Source of the DNA: Rhodanobacter sp. Soil772
GTDB lineage: Bacteria > Pseudomonadota > Gammaproteobacteria > Xanthomonadales > Rhodanobacteraceae
Reading direction: 5' to 3'
Length of the DNA: 64,000 nt
Assembly: GCF_001428385.1 (NCBI RefSeq)
Contig: NZ_LMSK01000001.1
Coordinates: forward strand, 745,355-809,354
Made by a program: the position numbers and the translations under genes
Notes under the pieces: generated by a model
Told to the model about the DNA's origin: nothing
What the model saw: the letters and a program-made list of their open reading frames with translations, nothing else
Database searches by the model: none
In this document: in pieces, positions 8,576 to 16,587 of the stretch
How the letters are laid out: the number at the start of each line of letters is the position of its first letter
Numbering within the stretch: the stretch's first letter is position 1

Positions 8576-8647
8576 GATTCGTCTCGATGGTTTGCTGCAG
8601 TTTCGCATGCCGGCACGCCACTGCCGAGTGAAGATGTTCGCCGACGT

Positions 8648-10489
8648 TCAACCATGCAGGCTGGCGTAGATGCGCTCGGCCAGGCCGCGGTCGATGCCCT
8701 TCACCTGCATCAGTTCCTCGACGCCCGCGCCTTCCACGCCCTGCAGGCCGCCGAACGCCTTCAGCAGCGCCGAACGACGGCGCGCACCGATGCCCGGCAC
8801 GTCTTCCAGCACGCTGCGCTCGCGCGCCTTCTCGCGCCGTTTGCGATGGCCGCTGATCGCGAAGCGATGCGCCTCGTCGCGTACCGCCGCGACCAGGTGC
8901 AAGGCCGGCGACGACGAGCCCGGATGCAGTTCGCGCCCAGGGTTCCCTGATTCAAGCCGCGCCAGCACCAGGGTCTCCTCGCCGGCACGCCGGCCCGGAC
9001 CCTTCGCCACGCCGACCACCTCGATGCCGCCGACGCCGAGCTCCTTCAGCACGTCCAGCGCCTGCGCCACCTGGCCGCTGCCGCCGTCGATCAACAGGAT
9101 GTCGGGGCGCGCGCCCTCGCCTTCGGCCACCTTGCGGAAACGCCGGGTCAGCGCCTGATGCATCGCCGCGTAGTCGTCGCCGGGAGTGATCCCGGTGATG
9201 TTGAAGCGGCGGTAGTGCGATTTCTCCGGACCCTCCGGCCCGAACACCACGCACGAGGCGACGGTCAGCTCGCCCATCGTGTGGCTGATGTCGAAGCACT
9301 CGATGCGCCGCGGCGGCGCCGCCAGATCGAGCACCTTCTGCAGGTCGTCGAAACGCGTGCCCAGGGTCTGCCGGCTGGCCAGCCGCGCGGTCAGCGAGGC
9401 CTGCGCGTTGCGCTCGGCCATCTGCAGGAACTGCGCGCGTTCGCCGCGCACACTGGATTTCAGTTCGATCGCATGACCGGCGTGCTGGCTCAGCAATTCG
9501 GCCAGGATGTCCCGATCGGCCAGCGCCTCGCCGAGGATCAACTCGCGCGGCACCGGCCGGTCCAGGTAGTACTGCGCGATGAACTGGGTCAGCACGTCGG
9601 CCGGCTCGGCATCCAGCGGCAGGCGCGGGAAGAAATCGCGCGTGCCGAGGCTGATGCCGTTGCGGAAGAACAGCACGCTGACGCAGGCCATGCCCGCCTC
9701 GATGCGGCAGGCGATCACGTCCATGTCTGCGCTGGCGCCCTGCACGTGGTGCTGCGCCTGCAGTTGGCGCAGCGCAGCCACCTGGTCGCGCAGCTTCGCC
9801 GCGCGCTCGAACTGCAGCGCCTTGCTGGCCTGTTCCATCGCCTCGGCCAGCTCGTCGATCACCGCGTTGCTGCGCCCTTCCAGGAACATCTCGGCGTGGC
9901 GCACGTCGCTGCGGTAATCCTCCACGCTGATCAGTCCCACGCAGGGCGCGCTGCAGCGGCCGATCTGGTACTGCAGGCAGGGCCGCGTGCGGTTGCGGAA
10001 GTAGCTGTCCTCGCACTGGCGCACCTTGAACAGCTTCTGCATCAGGCTGAGGCTTTCGCGTACCGCGTAGGTGCTCGGGTACGGTCCGAAATAGCGTCCC
10101 GGCAGGTTCTTCGCGCCTCGATGGAAGGCCAGTCGCGGGTAGTCCTCGCCGCCGGACAGGTAGATGTACGGATAGCTCTTGTCGTCGCGCAGCAGGATGT
10201 TGTAGCGCGGCTTGAGCGACTTGATCAGCTGCGATTCCAGCAGCAGCGCCTCGCCCTCGGTGCGCGTCACGGTGATCTCGACGCGGGCGATCTGCGCCAC
10301 CATCGCCGCAATGCGCGGCTCCATCCGCGGCTTCAGGAAATAGCTGCCGACACGCTTCTTGAGATTGCCGGCCTTGCCCACGTAGAGCAACTCGCCAGCC
10401 GCGTCGAAATGACGATAGACGCCGGGCGAGGAAGTCAGCGTACGGACGAAGGCCTTGCCGTCGAAGGGGGGCGGTTGTGCGGACTGCAT
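8648..10489 (-). CDS. uvrC: UvrABC system protein C (excinuclease subunit)
   Basis: This 613-residue protein makes both incisions flanking a lesion in nucleotide excision repair. It has an N-terminal GIY-YIG nuclease (PGVYRHF and LLYVGKAGNLKKRV, residues about 20-100), a UVR motif near 205-240, the RNase H-like 5' nuclease region with ECFDISHTMGE and LLIDGGSGQ, and a C-terminal helix-hairpin-helix pair (DVPGIGARRRSALLKAFGG). Length is normal. It lies between kdsB and pgsA; uvrC-pgsA adjacency is conserved in gammaproteobacteria. Confidence 0.97.
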   Translation of the reverse strand: MQSAQPPPFDGKAFVRTLTSSPGVYRHFDAAGELLYVGKAGNLKKRVGSYFLKPRMEPRIAAMVAQIARVEITVTRTEGEALLLESQLIKSLKPRYNILLRDDKSYPYIYLSGGEDYPRLAFHRGAKNLPGRYFGPYPSTYAVRESLSLMQKLFKVRQCEDSYFRNRTRPCLQYQIGRCSAPCVGLISVEDYRSDVRHAEMFLEGRSNAVIDELAEAMEQASKALQFERAAKLRDQVAALRQLQAQHHVQGASADMDVIACRIEAGMACVSVLFFRNGISLGTRDFFPRLPLDAEPADVLTQFIAQYYLDRPVPRELILGEALADRDILAELLSQHAGHAIELKSSVRGERAQFLQMAERNAQASLTARLASRQTLGTRFDDLQKVLDLAAPPRRIECFDISHTMGELTVASCVVFGPEGPEKSHYRRFNITGITPGDDYAAMHQALTRRFRKVAEGEGARPDILLIDGGSGQVAQALDVLKELGVGGIEVVGVAKGPGRRAGEETLVLARLESGNPGRELHPGSSSPALHLVAAVRDEAHRFAISGHRKRREKARERSVLEDVPGIGARRRSALLKAFGGLQGVEGAGVEELMQVKGIDRGLAERIYASLHG

Positions 10490-10528
10490 GGGATCATTCT
10501 AGTGGCGATGTCCCATGCAGATGGTGGC

Positions 10529-11308
10529 TCAATGCCGCGTGCGCAACCACAGCTCCGCGCGTTCCAGGTCGGCCTCGGTGTCGATGCCTGGCGGAAACGG
10601 CTCCGGGGTCAGCCGCACCGCGATCGCGTGGCCGTGCTCCAGTACGCGCAACTGCTCCAGCGATTCGGTCTGTTCCAGCGGCGTGCGCGGCAGGCGGCTG
10701 TAGCGGTCCAGAAAACCGGCCCGGTACGCATAAATGCCGATATGCCGCAGAAACGGCGAGCCGGATGGCAGCGCGTTATGGTCGACGGCGAACGCATCGC
10801 GCGCCCACGGCAACGGCGCCCGGCTGAAGTACAGCGCGCGGCCGTCGGCGGCACGCACCAGCTTCACCACGTTCGGGTCGAACAATTCCTCGGCGTCGAT
10901 GATCGGCGTGGCCAGGGTCGCCATCGGCGCGTCGTCGCCTTCCAGCGCCTGCGCCACTGCGCGGATGCCGGCGGCGGGCGCAAACGGTTCGTCGCCCTGC
11001 AGATTCACCACGATGCTGTCGTCGGCCCAGCCGTAGTGCTGCGCGCACTCGGCCAGGCGGTCGCTGCCCGAGGCGTGATCGCTGCGGGTCATGCAGACGT
11101 CCACGCCATCCTGCCCGGCCAGTGCGTCGGCGATGCGCCGGTCGTCCACCGCCACCACCACCTGGCTGGCGCCGGCCTGCAGGGCGCGCTGCGCCACCCG
11201 CACCACCATCGGCACGCCGTCGATCTCGCGCAGCGGCTTGGCCGGCAGGCGGGTCGAGCCGTAACGGGCGGGAATGGCGACGATGAATGGCGGTACGACG
11301 TTGGACAT
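10529..11308 (-). CDS. kdsB: 3-deoxy-manno-octulosonate cytidylyltransferase (CMP-KDO synthetase)
   Basis: This 259-residue cytoplasmic enzyme activates KDO with CTP for LPS inner-core assembly. The nucleotide-binding loop [15 protein letters not shown] is near residue 10, followed by [19 protein letters not shown] and the HIGIYAYR strand. The ATG at 11308 ([17 protein letters not shown]) is preferred to the upstream in-frame start, since KdsB proteins begin within about 10 residues of the IPARYxSTR loop. It lies 39 bp upstream of uvrC and 62 bp after aroA, so it may be expressed with either. Confidence 0.96.
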   Translation of the reverse strand: MSNVVPPFIVAIPARYGSTRLPAKPLREIDGVPMVVRVAQRALQAGASQVVVAVDDRRIADALAGQDGVDVCMTRSDHASGSDRLAECAQHYGWADDSIVVNLQGDEPFAPAAGIRAVAQALEGDDAPMATLATPIIDAEELFDPNVVKLVRAADGRALYFSRAPLPWARDAFAVDHNALPSGSPFLRHIGIYAYRAGFLDRYSRLPRTPLEQTESLEQLRVLEHGHAIAVRLTPEPFPPGIDTEADLERAELWLRTRH

Positions 11309-11370
11309 GAGGACGATCTTCAACCGGGAGGCAAGCCTTGCCGCAACGATACATGTACGGCGCGGACAGT

Positions 11371-12681
11371 TCAGCCCGCGCCGCGCAGCGCGAAGCCGCA
11401 GCCGTTGGCCAGTTCCAGAAAACCGGGAAACGACGTGGCGACATGGCCGCAGTCATTGATCCGTACCGGCCCGGTGGCGACCAGCCCGGCCACCGCGAAA
11501 CTCATCGCGATGCGATGGTCGAGGTGGCTCTCCACCGTGCCGCCGCCGAGCCGGCCGCCGTGGATGACCGCGCCATCCGGCGTTTCCTCGATCGCCGCGC
11601 CGAGCGTGCGCAAGCCGCTGGCCATCGTGGCGATGCGGTCGGATTCCTTCACCCGCAATTCGGCCGCACCGCGAATCACCGTCGTGCCGCTGGCCACCGC
11701 GGCGGCGATGAACAGCGCCGGGAACTCGTCGATCATGTCCGGCACCAGCGCCTCGGGCAGCTCGACGCCGCGCAGCGGCGCGTGGCGCACCACGAGATCG
11801 CCGACCGGCTCGCCACCGGCCTCGCGCTCGTGCTCGACCGTGATGTCCGCCCCCATCAGGCGCAGCGCCTGCAGCAGGCCGGTACGGCGCGGGTTGAGGC
11901 CCACTGCCGGCAGGTGCAATTCGGAGCCCGGCACGATGCTGGCGGCGACCAGGAAGAACGCGGCGGAAGAAAAGTCCGCTGGCACCTCGACGTCGGTGGC
12001 GCGCAGCGCATGGCCGCCGGCAAGTTTCGCGCGGCCCGGCGCGAACGCGATCGGCCAGCCGAACGCGGCCAGCATGCGCTCGGTGTAGTCGCGGGTCGGA
12101 TGCGGTTCGATGACCTCGGTTTCACCGGCGGCGTACAGGCCGGCCAGCAGCAACGCGGACTTCACCTGCGCGCTGGCCACCGGCAGTTCGTAGCGGATGC
12201 CTTGCAACGGCTGGCCGCCATGCACGTGCAGCGGCGGCAGGCCGTCGTGCGTGCCGATGCGCGCGCCCATCAGGGCCAGTGGATCGGTCACCCGGCGCAT
12301 CGGCCGCTTCGACAGCGAGGCGTCGCCGACCAGGGTACTGTCGAACGCCTGCCCGGCCAGCAAGCCGGTCAGCAGGCGCATGCCGGTGCCGGCGTTGCCG
12401 CAATCCAGCGATTGCGCCGCGCCGCGCAGGCCGTGCAGGCCCACGCCATGCACCACGCGCTCGCCGGCCGACGGCGTGTCGATGCGCACGCCGAGCTGCG
12501 CCAGCACGGCGGCGGTGGCGCGGGTGTCCTCGCCTTCAAGGAAGCCGCGAATGCGCGACGCTCCCTCGGCGATCGCGGCCAGCATCAGCGCGCGATGCGA
12601 GACCGACTTGTCGCCGGGCACGCGCACACTGCCGTGCAGCGGCCGACCCGGCCGGCTGCTCCAGTCCAGGCGAACGTTCAA
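11371..12681 (-). CDS. aroA: 3-phosphoshikimate 1-carboxyvinyltransferase (EPSP synthase)
   Basis: This is a 436-residue enzyme of the shikimate pathway. Its motifs are [10 protein letters not shown] (PEP/S3P binding), [32 protein letters not shown] and KESDR. No ATG is available near the expected N-terminus. The best start is TTG at 12681 (reading [12 protein letters not shown]), whose bases overlap the pheA stop as TTGA. That gives the family length and translational coupling to pheA. An ATG further upstream would overlap pheA by about 130 bp and add Arg-rich sequence. It is the third gene of serC-pheA-aroA. Confidence 0.94.
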   Translation of the reverse strand: MNVRLDWSSRPGRPLHGSVRVPGDKSVSHRALMLAAIAEGASRIRGFLEGEDTRATAAVLAQLGVRIDTPSAGERVVHGVGLHGLRGAAQSLDCGNAGTGMRLLTGLLAGQAFDSTLVGDASLSKRPMRRVTDPLALMGARIGTHDGLPPLHVHGGQPLQGIRYELPVASAQVKSALLLAGLYAAGETEVIEPHPTRDYTERMLAAFGWPIAFAPGRAKLAGGHALRATDVEVPADFSSAAFFLVAASIVPGSELHLPAVGLNPRRTGLLQALRLMGADITVEHEREAGGEPVGDLVVRHAPLRGVELPEALVPDMIDEFPALFIAAAVASGTTVIRGAAELRVKESDRIATMASGLRTLGAAIEETPDGAVIHGGRLGGGTVESHLDHRIAMSFAVAGLVATGPVRINDCGHVATSFPGFLELANGCGFALRGAG

Positions 12682-13766
12682 GGCAAGGCCACCGGGTAAG
12701 AGCCCAGCACGCGGATGGTGGCGGCCGATGCGCCGATATCGTGCACCGCGGCCTGCAACGCATCGCCGTCGATATGGCCGGAGACGTCGATGAAGAACGC
12801 GTACTGCCACTTGCCGGTATGCGCCGGCCGCGATTCGATGCGGTTCAGGCTTATGCCGTGCTTCGCGAACGGGCTGAGCACGTCGTACAGCGCACCCGGC
12901 TTGTCGTTCACGGTGATCAGCAGCGAGGTGCGGTCGTTGCCCGAGGGCGGGAACAGCGAACGGCCGATCACCAGGAAACGCGTGGTGTTGTCGGCGCGAT
13001 CCTCGATGCCCTTGGCCACGGTCTTCAGGCCGTAGACCTTGCCCGCCGTCTCGCCGGCGATCGCCGCTGCGTCATCGGCGTGTCGGGCCAGCCGGGCGGC
13101 TTCGGCATTGCTGCCTACCGCGATGCATTCCACCTCGGGCAGGTTGATGCGCAGCCAGGTCTTGCACTGCTGCAGCGACTGCGCGTGCGCGTAGACGCGG
13201 CGCACGTCCTCCAGCTGGCCGGTCAGCGAATGCAGGCACTGGTGCACGCGCAACTCCACCTCACCGCAGATGGTGGCCTCGGAAGTGAGGAACATGTCCA
13301 GGGTGACCTGAATCATGCCCTGGCCGGAGTTCTCCACCGGCACCACGCCGAAGTCGGCATGACCGGCGGCGACCTCCTGGAACACTTCCTCGATGCTGCC
13401 CAGCGGCAGGCCGTAGGCGGCGTGGCCGAAATGCTTGCGCACGGCCTGTTCGCTGAAGGTGCCTTCCGGCCCAAGGAAGCCGATCTTCAGCGGATCCTCC
13501 TGGGCCAGGCAGGACGACATGATCTCGCGGAACAGCCGCACCATCTCGGCGTCGGATAGCGGGCCCTCGTTGCGATCCACCACCATGCGCAGCACGTGGG
13601 CCTCGCGCTCGGGACGGTAATAGTCGATCGCGGAAAGCCCCTCCCCCTTCACCTTCGCCACCGTCCGCGCGTGGTTCGCGCGTTCGGAAATCAGCTGCTG
13701 GATCTGCCGGTCGATGCTGTCGATGCGTTCGCGCATCTCGCTCAACGGTGTTTTCGGATCGGTCAT
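12678..13766 (-). CDS. pheA: bifunctional chorismate mutase / prephenate dehydratase (P-protein)
   Basis: This 362-residue protein takes chorismate to phenylpyruvate. An AroQ-type chorismate mutase occupies residues 1 to about 90 (MRERIDSIDRQIQQLISER). Then comes prephenate dehydratase, with IGFLGPEGTFSEQA, VVPVENSGQGMIQ and the catalytic NTTRFLVIG. A C-terminal ACT domain carries the Phe-binding ESRP motif (NRIESRPAH). The VENSGQG variant replaces the more common VENSTEG and is the form I associate with xanthomonads. Its start is 75 bp from serC and its stop overlaps aroA. Feedback inhibition by Phe is expected from the intact ACT domain. Confidence 0.97.
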   Translation of the reverse strand: MTDPKTPLSEMRERIDSIDRQIQQLISERANHARTVAKVKGEGLSAIDYYRPEREAHVLRMVVDRNEGPLSDAEMVRLFREIMSSCLAQEDPLKIGFLGPEGTFSEQAVRKHFGHAAYGLPLGSIEEVFQEVAAGHADFGVVPVENSGQGMIQVTLDMFLTSEATICGEVELRVHQCLHSLTGQLEDVRRVYAHAQSLQQCKTWLRINLPEVECIAVGSNAEAARLARHADDAAAIAGETAGKVYGLKTVAKGIEDRADNTTRFLVIGRSLFPPSGNDRTSLLITVNDKPGALYDVLSPFAKHGISLNRIESRPAHTGKWQYAFFIDVSGHIDGDALQAAVHDIGASAATIRVLGSYPVALP

Positions 13767-13841
13767 GCGTTAGCCGCCTGGATGGATAGAAGTCCAAATG
13801 ATGAAGCGGCATCTTGCCTGAAAAATTCCAGCATGGCCCGG

Positions 13842-14927
13842 TTAGCCGTGCCGCTGCGCGAAATCCCGCATGAACGCCACCAGCGCCTCGACGGCTTCCG
13901 GCGGCACCGCGTTGTACAGCGAGGCACGCATGCCGCCGAGCGCCTTGTGGCCCTTCAGCGCAAGCAGGCCGGTCGCCTCGGACTCCTGCAGGAACGCGGC
14001 GTCCAGCGCAGCGTCGTGCAGGGTGAAGCGCACATTCATGCGCGAGCGCGCGGACGGTTCGATCGGATTGCGGTAATAGCCGCCGGAGCCGTCGATGGCC
14101 CGATACAGCAGCTCGGCCTTGGCCCGGTTGCGCTCGGCCATCGCGCCCAGCCCGCCCTGCGCCTTGAGCCACTGGAAGGTCAGCCCGGCCACGTACCAGC
14201 CCCAGGTGTTCGGCGTGTTGAGCATCGAGTCGGCGGCGGCGTGCTCGGCGTAGCGGAAGATCCGCGCCATCGGCCGACCGGCCCGCTGCAGCAGGTCGCG
14301 GCGAATGATCATCAGCACCAGGCCGGACGGACCGATGTTCTTCTGCGCACCCGCGTAGATCAGCCCGAAGCGGCCGACGTCCAGCGGCTCGGACAGGATG
14401 TTCGAGGACATGTCCGCCACCAGCGGCGCCGCGCCGGCTTCGGGCACCCCGTGAAACTCCACGCCGTGGATCGTCTCGTTCGGCGTGTAATGCACGTAGG
14501 CGGCGTTCGGATCGAGCTGCCAGCTGTCGTGTGGCGGCAGCTTCAGGTAATCGGCCGCCTCGCTGCTGGCCGCCACGTTCACCCGCACATAGGGTTTGGC
14601 TTCGCTGGCTGCCTTCGCGCTCCAGTGCCCACTGACGATGTAGTCGGCGCTGTCGCCCTCGCCGGCCAGGTTCATCGGAATCTGCGCGAAGTGCTGGGTG
14701 GCGCCGCCCTGCAGGAACAGCACGGCGTAGTCGGCCGGGATCTGCATCAGTTCGCGCAGGTCGGCTTCGGCCTGGGCAGCCATCGCGATGAAGCGTTTGC
14801 CGCGGTGGGACTGCTCCATCACCGAGGCGCCGCTGCCGTTCCAGTCCAGCATCTCGCGCTGGGCGCGTTCGAGTACCGCCTGCGGCAGCGCCGCCGGGCC
14901 GGCGCTGAAATTCCAGACTCTGCTCAC
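13842..14927 (-). CDS. serC: phosphoserine aminotransferase
   Basis: This 361-residue class V PLP enzyme makes 3-phosphoserine for serine synthesis and a pyridoxine precursor. It has the family start VWNFSAGPAALP, the SHRGKRF block, FLQGGATQHFAQ, and the PLP lysine in YAGAQKNIGPSG. The end, with LKGHKALGGMRASLYNA, is standard. Start and length fit E. coli SerC (362). It heads the serC-pheA-aroA operon, a widely conserved order. Confidence 0.97.
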   Translation of the reverse strand: MSRVWNFSAGPAALPQAVLERAQREMLDWNGSGASVMEQSHRGKRFIAMAAQAEADLRELMQIPADYAVLFLQGGATQHFAQIPMNLAGEGDSADYIVSGHWSAKAASEAKPYVRVNVAASSEAADYLKLPPHDSWQLDPNAAYVHYTPNETIHGVEFHGVPEAGAAPLVADMSSNILSEPLDVGRFGLIYAGAQKNIGPSGLVLMIIRRDLLQRAGRPMARIFRYAEHAAADSMLNTPNTWGWYVAGLTFQWLKAQGGLGAMAERNRAKAELLYRAIDGSGGYYRNPIEPSARSRMNVRFTLHDAALDAAFLQESEATGLLALKGHKALGGMRASLYNAVPPEAVEALVAFMRDFAQRHG

Positions 14928-15020
14928 GTGCGCCTGCGTCCTGTCGAAGGTATTCCGCGCATTATGGCGCGGCGCAGCATGGCGCGGTCAACCCTCAACG
15001 CGCGTCCTCAGCGCGTGTCC

Positions 15021-15788
15021 TCAGAACCGGATCAGCAGCACCAGTGCGATGCCCAGAGCCAGCACGGCGGCAGTGACGATCAGCCACCACACTTCGCCGC
15101 TCGGACCGGCGGTGTCTTCCGGCAGCTGTTGCGGCAACGGTTCGGCCATCACGATCTCCGGCTCCGGCTCCATGCCCGGCCCGTCGACCACGAAGCGGTG
15201 CATCGCCACGCCAAGCTGGTCGCCGGGTTGCAAGGCCAGTTTCTGCACCGCCACGCCGTTGACCCGCAGCGGGTGGCGTTCGCACGACTCGGTGGTTTCC
15301 AGCCGCAGCTGGCCGTCCTCCCAGAAGATTCGCAGCGCCACGATGCCGCCCTGCGGCAGTTCCAGCGGGCAGTCGCCGTGCGGACCGAACGTCAGGCTGT
15401 CCTGCAGCGGCAGTACCCGCCCGGACAACGGGCCGGCCACGGCGCGCAAAGCCACCGTGCAGCGGCCCTGTTCGGGCACGTTCAGCGGCGGGCGTTGGGC
15501 CGGGTCCTCATCGGCGCGCAGCAGCAGGCGACAGTCGCCCACGCTGACCACGTCGCCGGCGCGCAGCAAAGCGCGTTCGCGCACCGGCCGCGCATTGACG
15601 TGGATGCGGTCGGCCGATGGCAGCACCTGCAGCACCCAACCGCGGCGATCCTGCTGGATCCGCAGATGCTGTGGCGCCGCCTGGCTGGCGGCCAGCACCA
15701 GGTCGTTGTCGGGCGCGCTGCCGATACGCAACTGCGCCTGCGTCCAATGGAAATCCTCACGGGCCGCATTGGGAAATTCGATACGCAT
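15021..15788 (-). CDS. FHA-like domain protein with a C-terminal membrane anchor
   Basis: This is a 255-residue protein. The N-terminal region looks like a forkhead-associated fold: IEFPNAAREDFHW, LRIGSAPDNDLVL (the RIGxxxxxD strand) and later ADRIHVNARPVRERALLRAGD. A second, weaker FHA-like repeat follows (SLTFGPHGDCPLELPQG, then HPLRVNGVAVQKLALQPGD). A single hydrophobic helix is near 232-250 (WWLIVTAAVLALGIALVLLI), with a short Arg-Phe end. This predicts a tail-anchored protein with its FHA face in the cytoplasm. FHA domains usually bind phosphothreonine peptides; no Ser/Thr kinase gene is in the window. I used ATG 15788, which places the first FHA strand at the N-terminus. Confidence 0.75.
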   Translation of the reverse strand: MRIEFPNAAREDFHWTQAQLRIGSAPDNDLVLAASQAAPQHLRIQQDRRGWVLQVLPSADRIHVNARPVRERALLRAGDVVSVGDCRLLLRADEDPAQRPPLNVPEQGRCTVALRAVAGPLSGRVLPLQDSLTFGPHGDCPLELPQGGIVALRIFWEDGQLRLETTESCERHPLRVNGVAVQKLALQPGDQLGVAMHRFVVDGPGMEPEPEIVMAEPLPQQLPEDTAGPSGEVWWLIVTAAVLALGIALVLLIRF

Positions 15789-15869
15789 GAATGAACCGGT
15801 CGATGGACCACGAAACTCTAGCATGCAGCCACATGGCATTAAGATGAGGCTTTCAGCCCGGAACCCGCC

Positions 15870-16145
15870 ATGCCCAAGATCGATATCCGCCGCCCGCACC
15901 AGTTGTCGATCGCCGAAGCCCGCGCCGTGGTCGACCAGGTGGCCGCACGCATGCACGAAAAATTCGGCATGAACGGGCGCTGGCAGGACGACACCTTGCT
16001 GTTTTCCCGTCCCGGCGTCAGTGGCTCGATCGCCGTCGGCAGCGACGCGATCCAGGTCAAGGCCGAGCTGGGCCTGATGCTGACGCCGCTGAAAGGCATC
16101 GTCGAGCAGGAAATCCGGCGCAAGCTGGACGAGCATTTCGCCTGA
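15870..16145 (+). CDS. polyhydroxyalkanoic-acid-system-like small protein
   Basis: This 91-residue protein begins MPKIDIRRPHQLSIAEARAV and contains the pattern of the PHA-granule-associated family annotated as 'polyhydroxyalkanoic acid system protein': a helix with a Val-Asp-Gln-Val face, then WQDDTLLFSRPGVSG and a LMLTPLKGIVEQEI helix. The family is widespread in proteobacteria, including some without PHA genes, and its biochemical role is not defined. The gene stands just upstream of infA in the same direction but is separated from it by a likely infA promoter. No PHA synthase or phasin is nearby. Confidence 0.8.
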   Translation: MPKIDIRRPHQLSIAEARAVVDQVAARMHEKFGMNGRWQDDTLLFSRPGVSGSIAVGSDAIQVKAELGLMLTPLKGIVEQEIRRKLDEHFA

Positions 16146-16177
16146 CCGCAAGCTGGCCGGACCCGCGTTGATGATTC

Positions 16178-16206
16178 TTTAACCAAACGCCCATCCGTGG
16201 CATAAT
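16178..16206 (+). promoter_or_regulatory. possible infA promoter
   Basis: TTTAAC (16178-16183) and CATAAT (16201-16206) are separated by 17 bp and lie about 47 bp upstream of the infA start. The -35 is a weak match, so this is a reading by eye only. Confidence 0.4.
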
Positions 16207-16252
16207 CGTCGGCTTACGCAGCCATGACGGCTGCGCGTGAACCCCGGAACAC

Positions 16253-16471
16253 ATGGCCAAAGACGACGTCATCGAAATGGAAGGCACGGTCCAGGAGACC
16301 TTGCCGAACACCATGTTTCGTGTGCAACTGGAGAACGGGCACGTGATCATCGCCCACATCTCCGGCCGCATGCGCAAGCACTACATCCGCATCCTTACCG
16401 GCGACAAGGTCAAGATCGAAATGACCCCGTACGACCTGAGCAAGGGACGCATCACGTACCGCATGAAGTAA
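16253..16471 (+). CDS. infA: translation initiation factor IF-1
   Basis: This 72-residue single OB-fold protein binds the ribosomal A site with IF-2 and IF-3. The sequence [20 protein letters not shown], the [20 protein letters not shown] strand pair and [18 protein letters not shown] are nearly invariant family features. It faces clpA across a shared terminator; infA-clpA-clpS linkage is also seen in E. coli. Confidence 0.98.
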   Translation: MAKDDVIEMEGTVQETLPNTMFRVQLENGHVIIAHISGRMRKHYIRILTGDKVKIEMTPYDLSKGRITYRMK

Positions 16472-16543
16472 GTGCGGCGGCGTTGGAGGCTGTTGCGCCT
16501 GCGCGCAGCGCTCCACACACGGGATGGTGGTGCCAGACATGAC

Positions 16544-16567
16544 AAAGGCGGCGCAATGCGCCGCCTT
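16544..16567. terminator. bidirectional terminator between infA and clpA
   Basis: A perfect 12-bp palindrome, AAAGGCGGCGCA / TGCGCCGCCTTT, has no spare loop bases beyond its centre, with A-rich and T-rich flanks. It can serve both converging genes. Confidence 0.7.
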
Positions 16568-16587
16568 TGCTTTGCCCGGTGTTCGGC

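Noticed and set aside
9158-12088. A 976-codon plus-strand open frame opposite uvrC, kdsB and aroA
   Set aside because: Those three genes have intact family motifs on the minus strand, and the opposing frame contains no recognisable domain.
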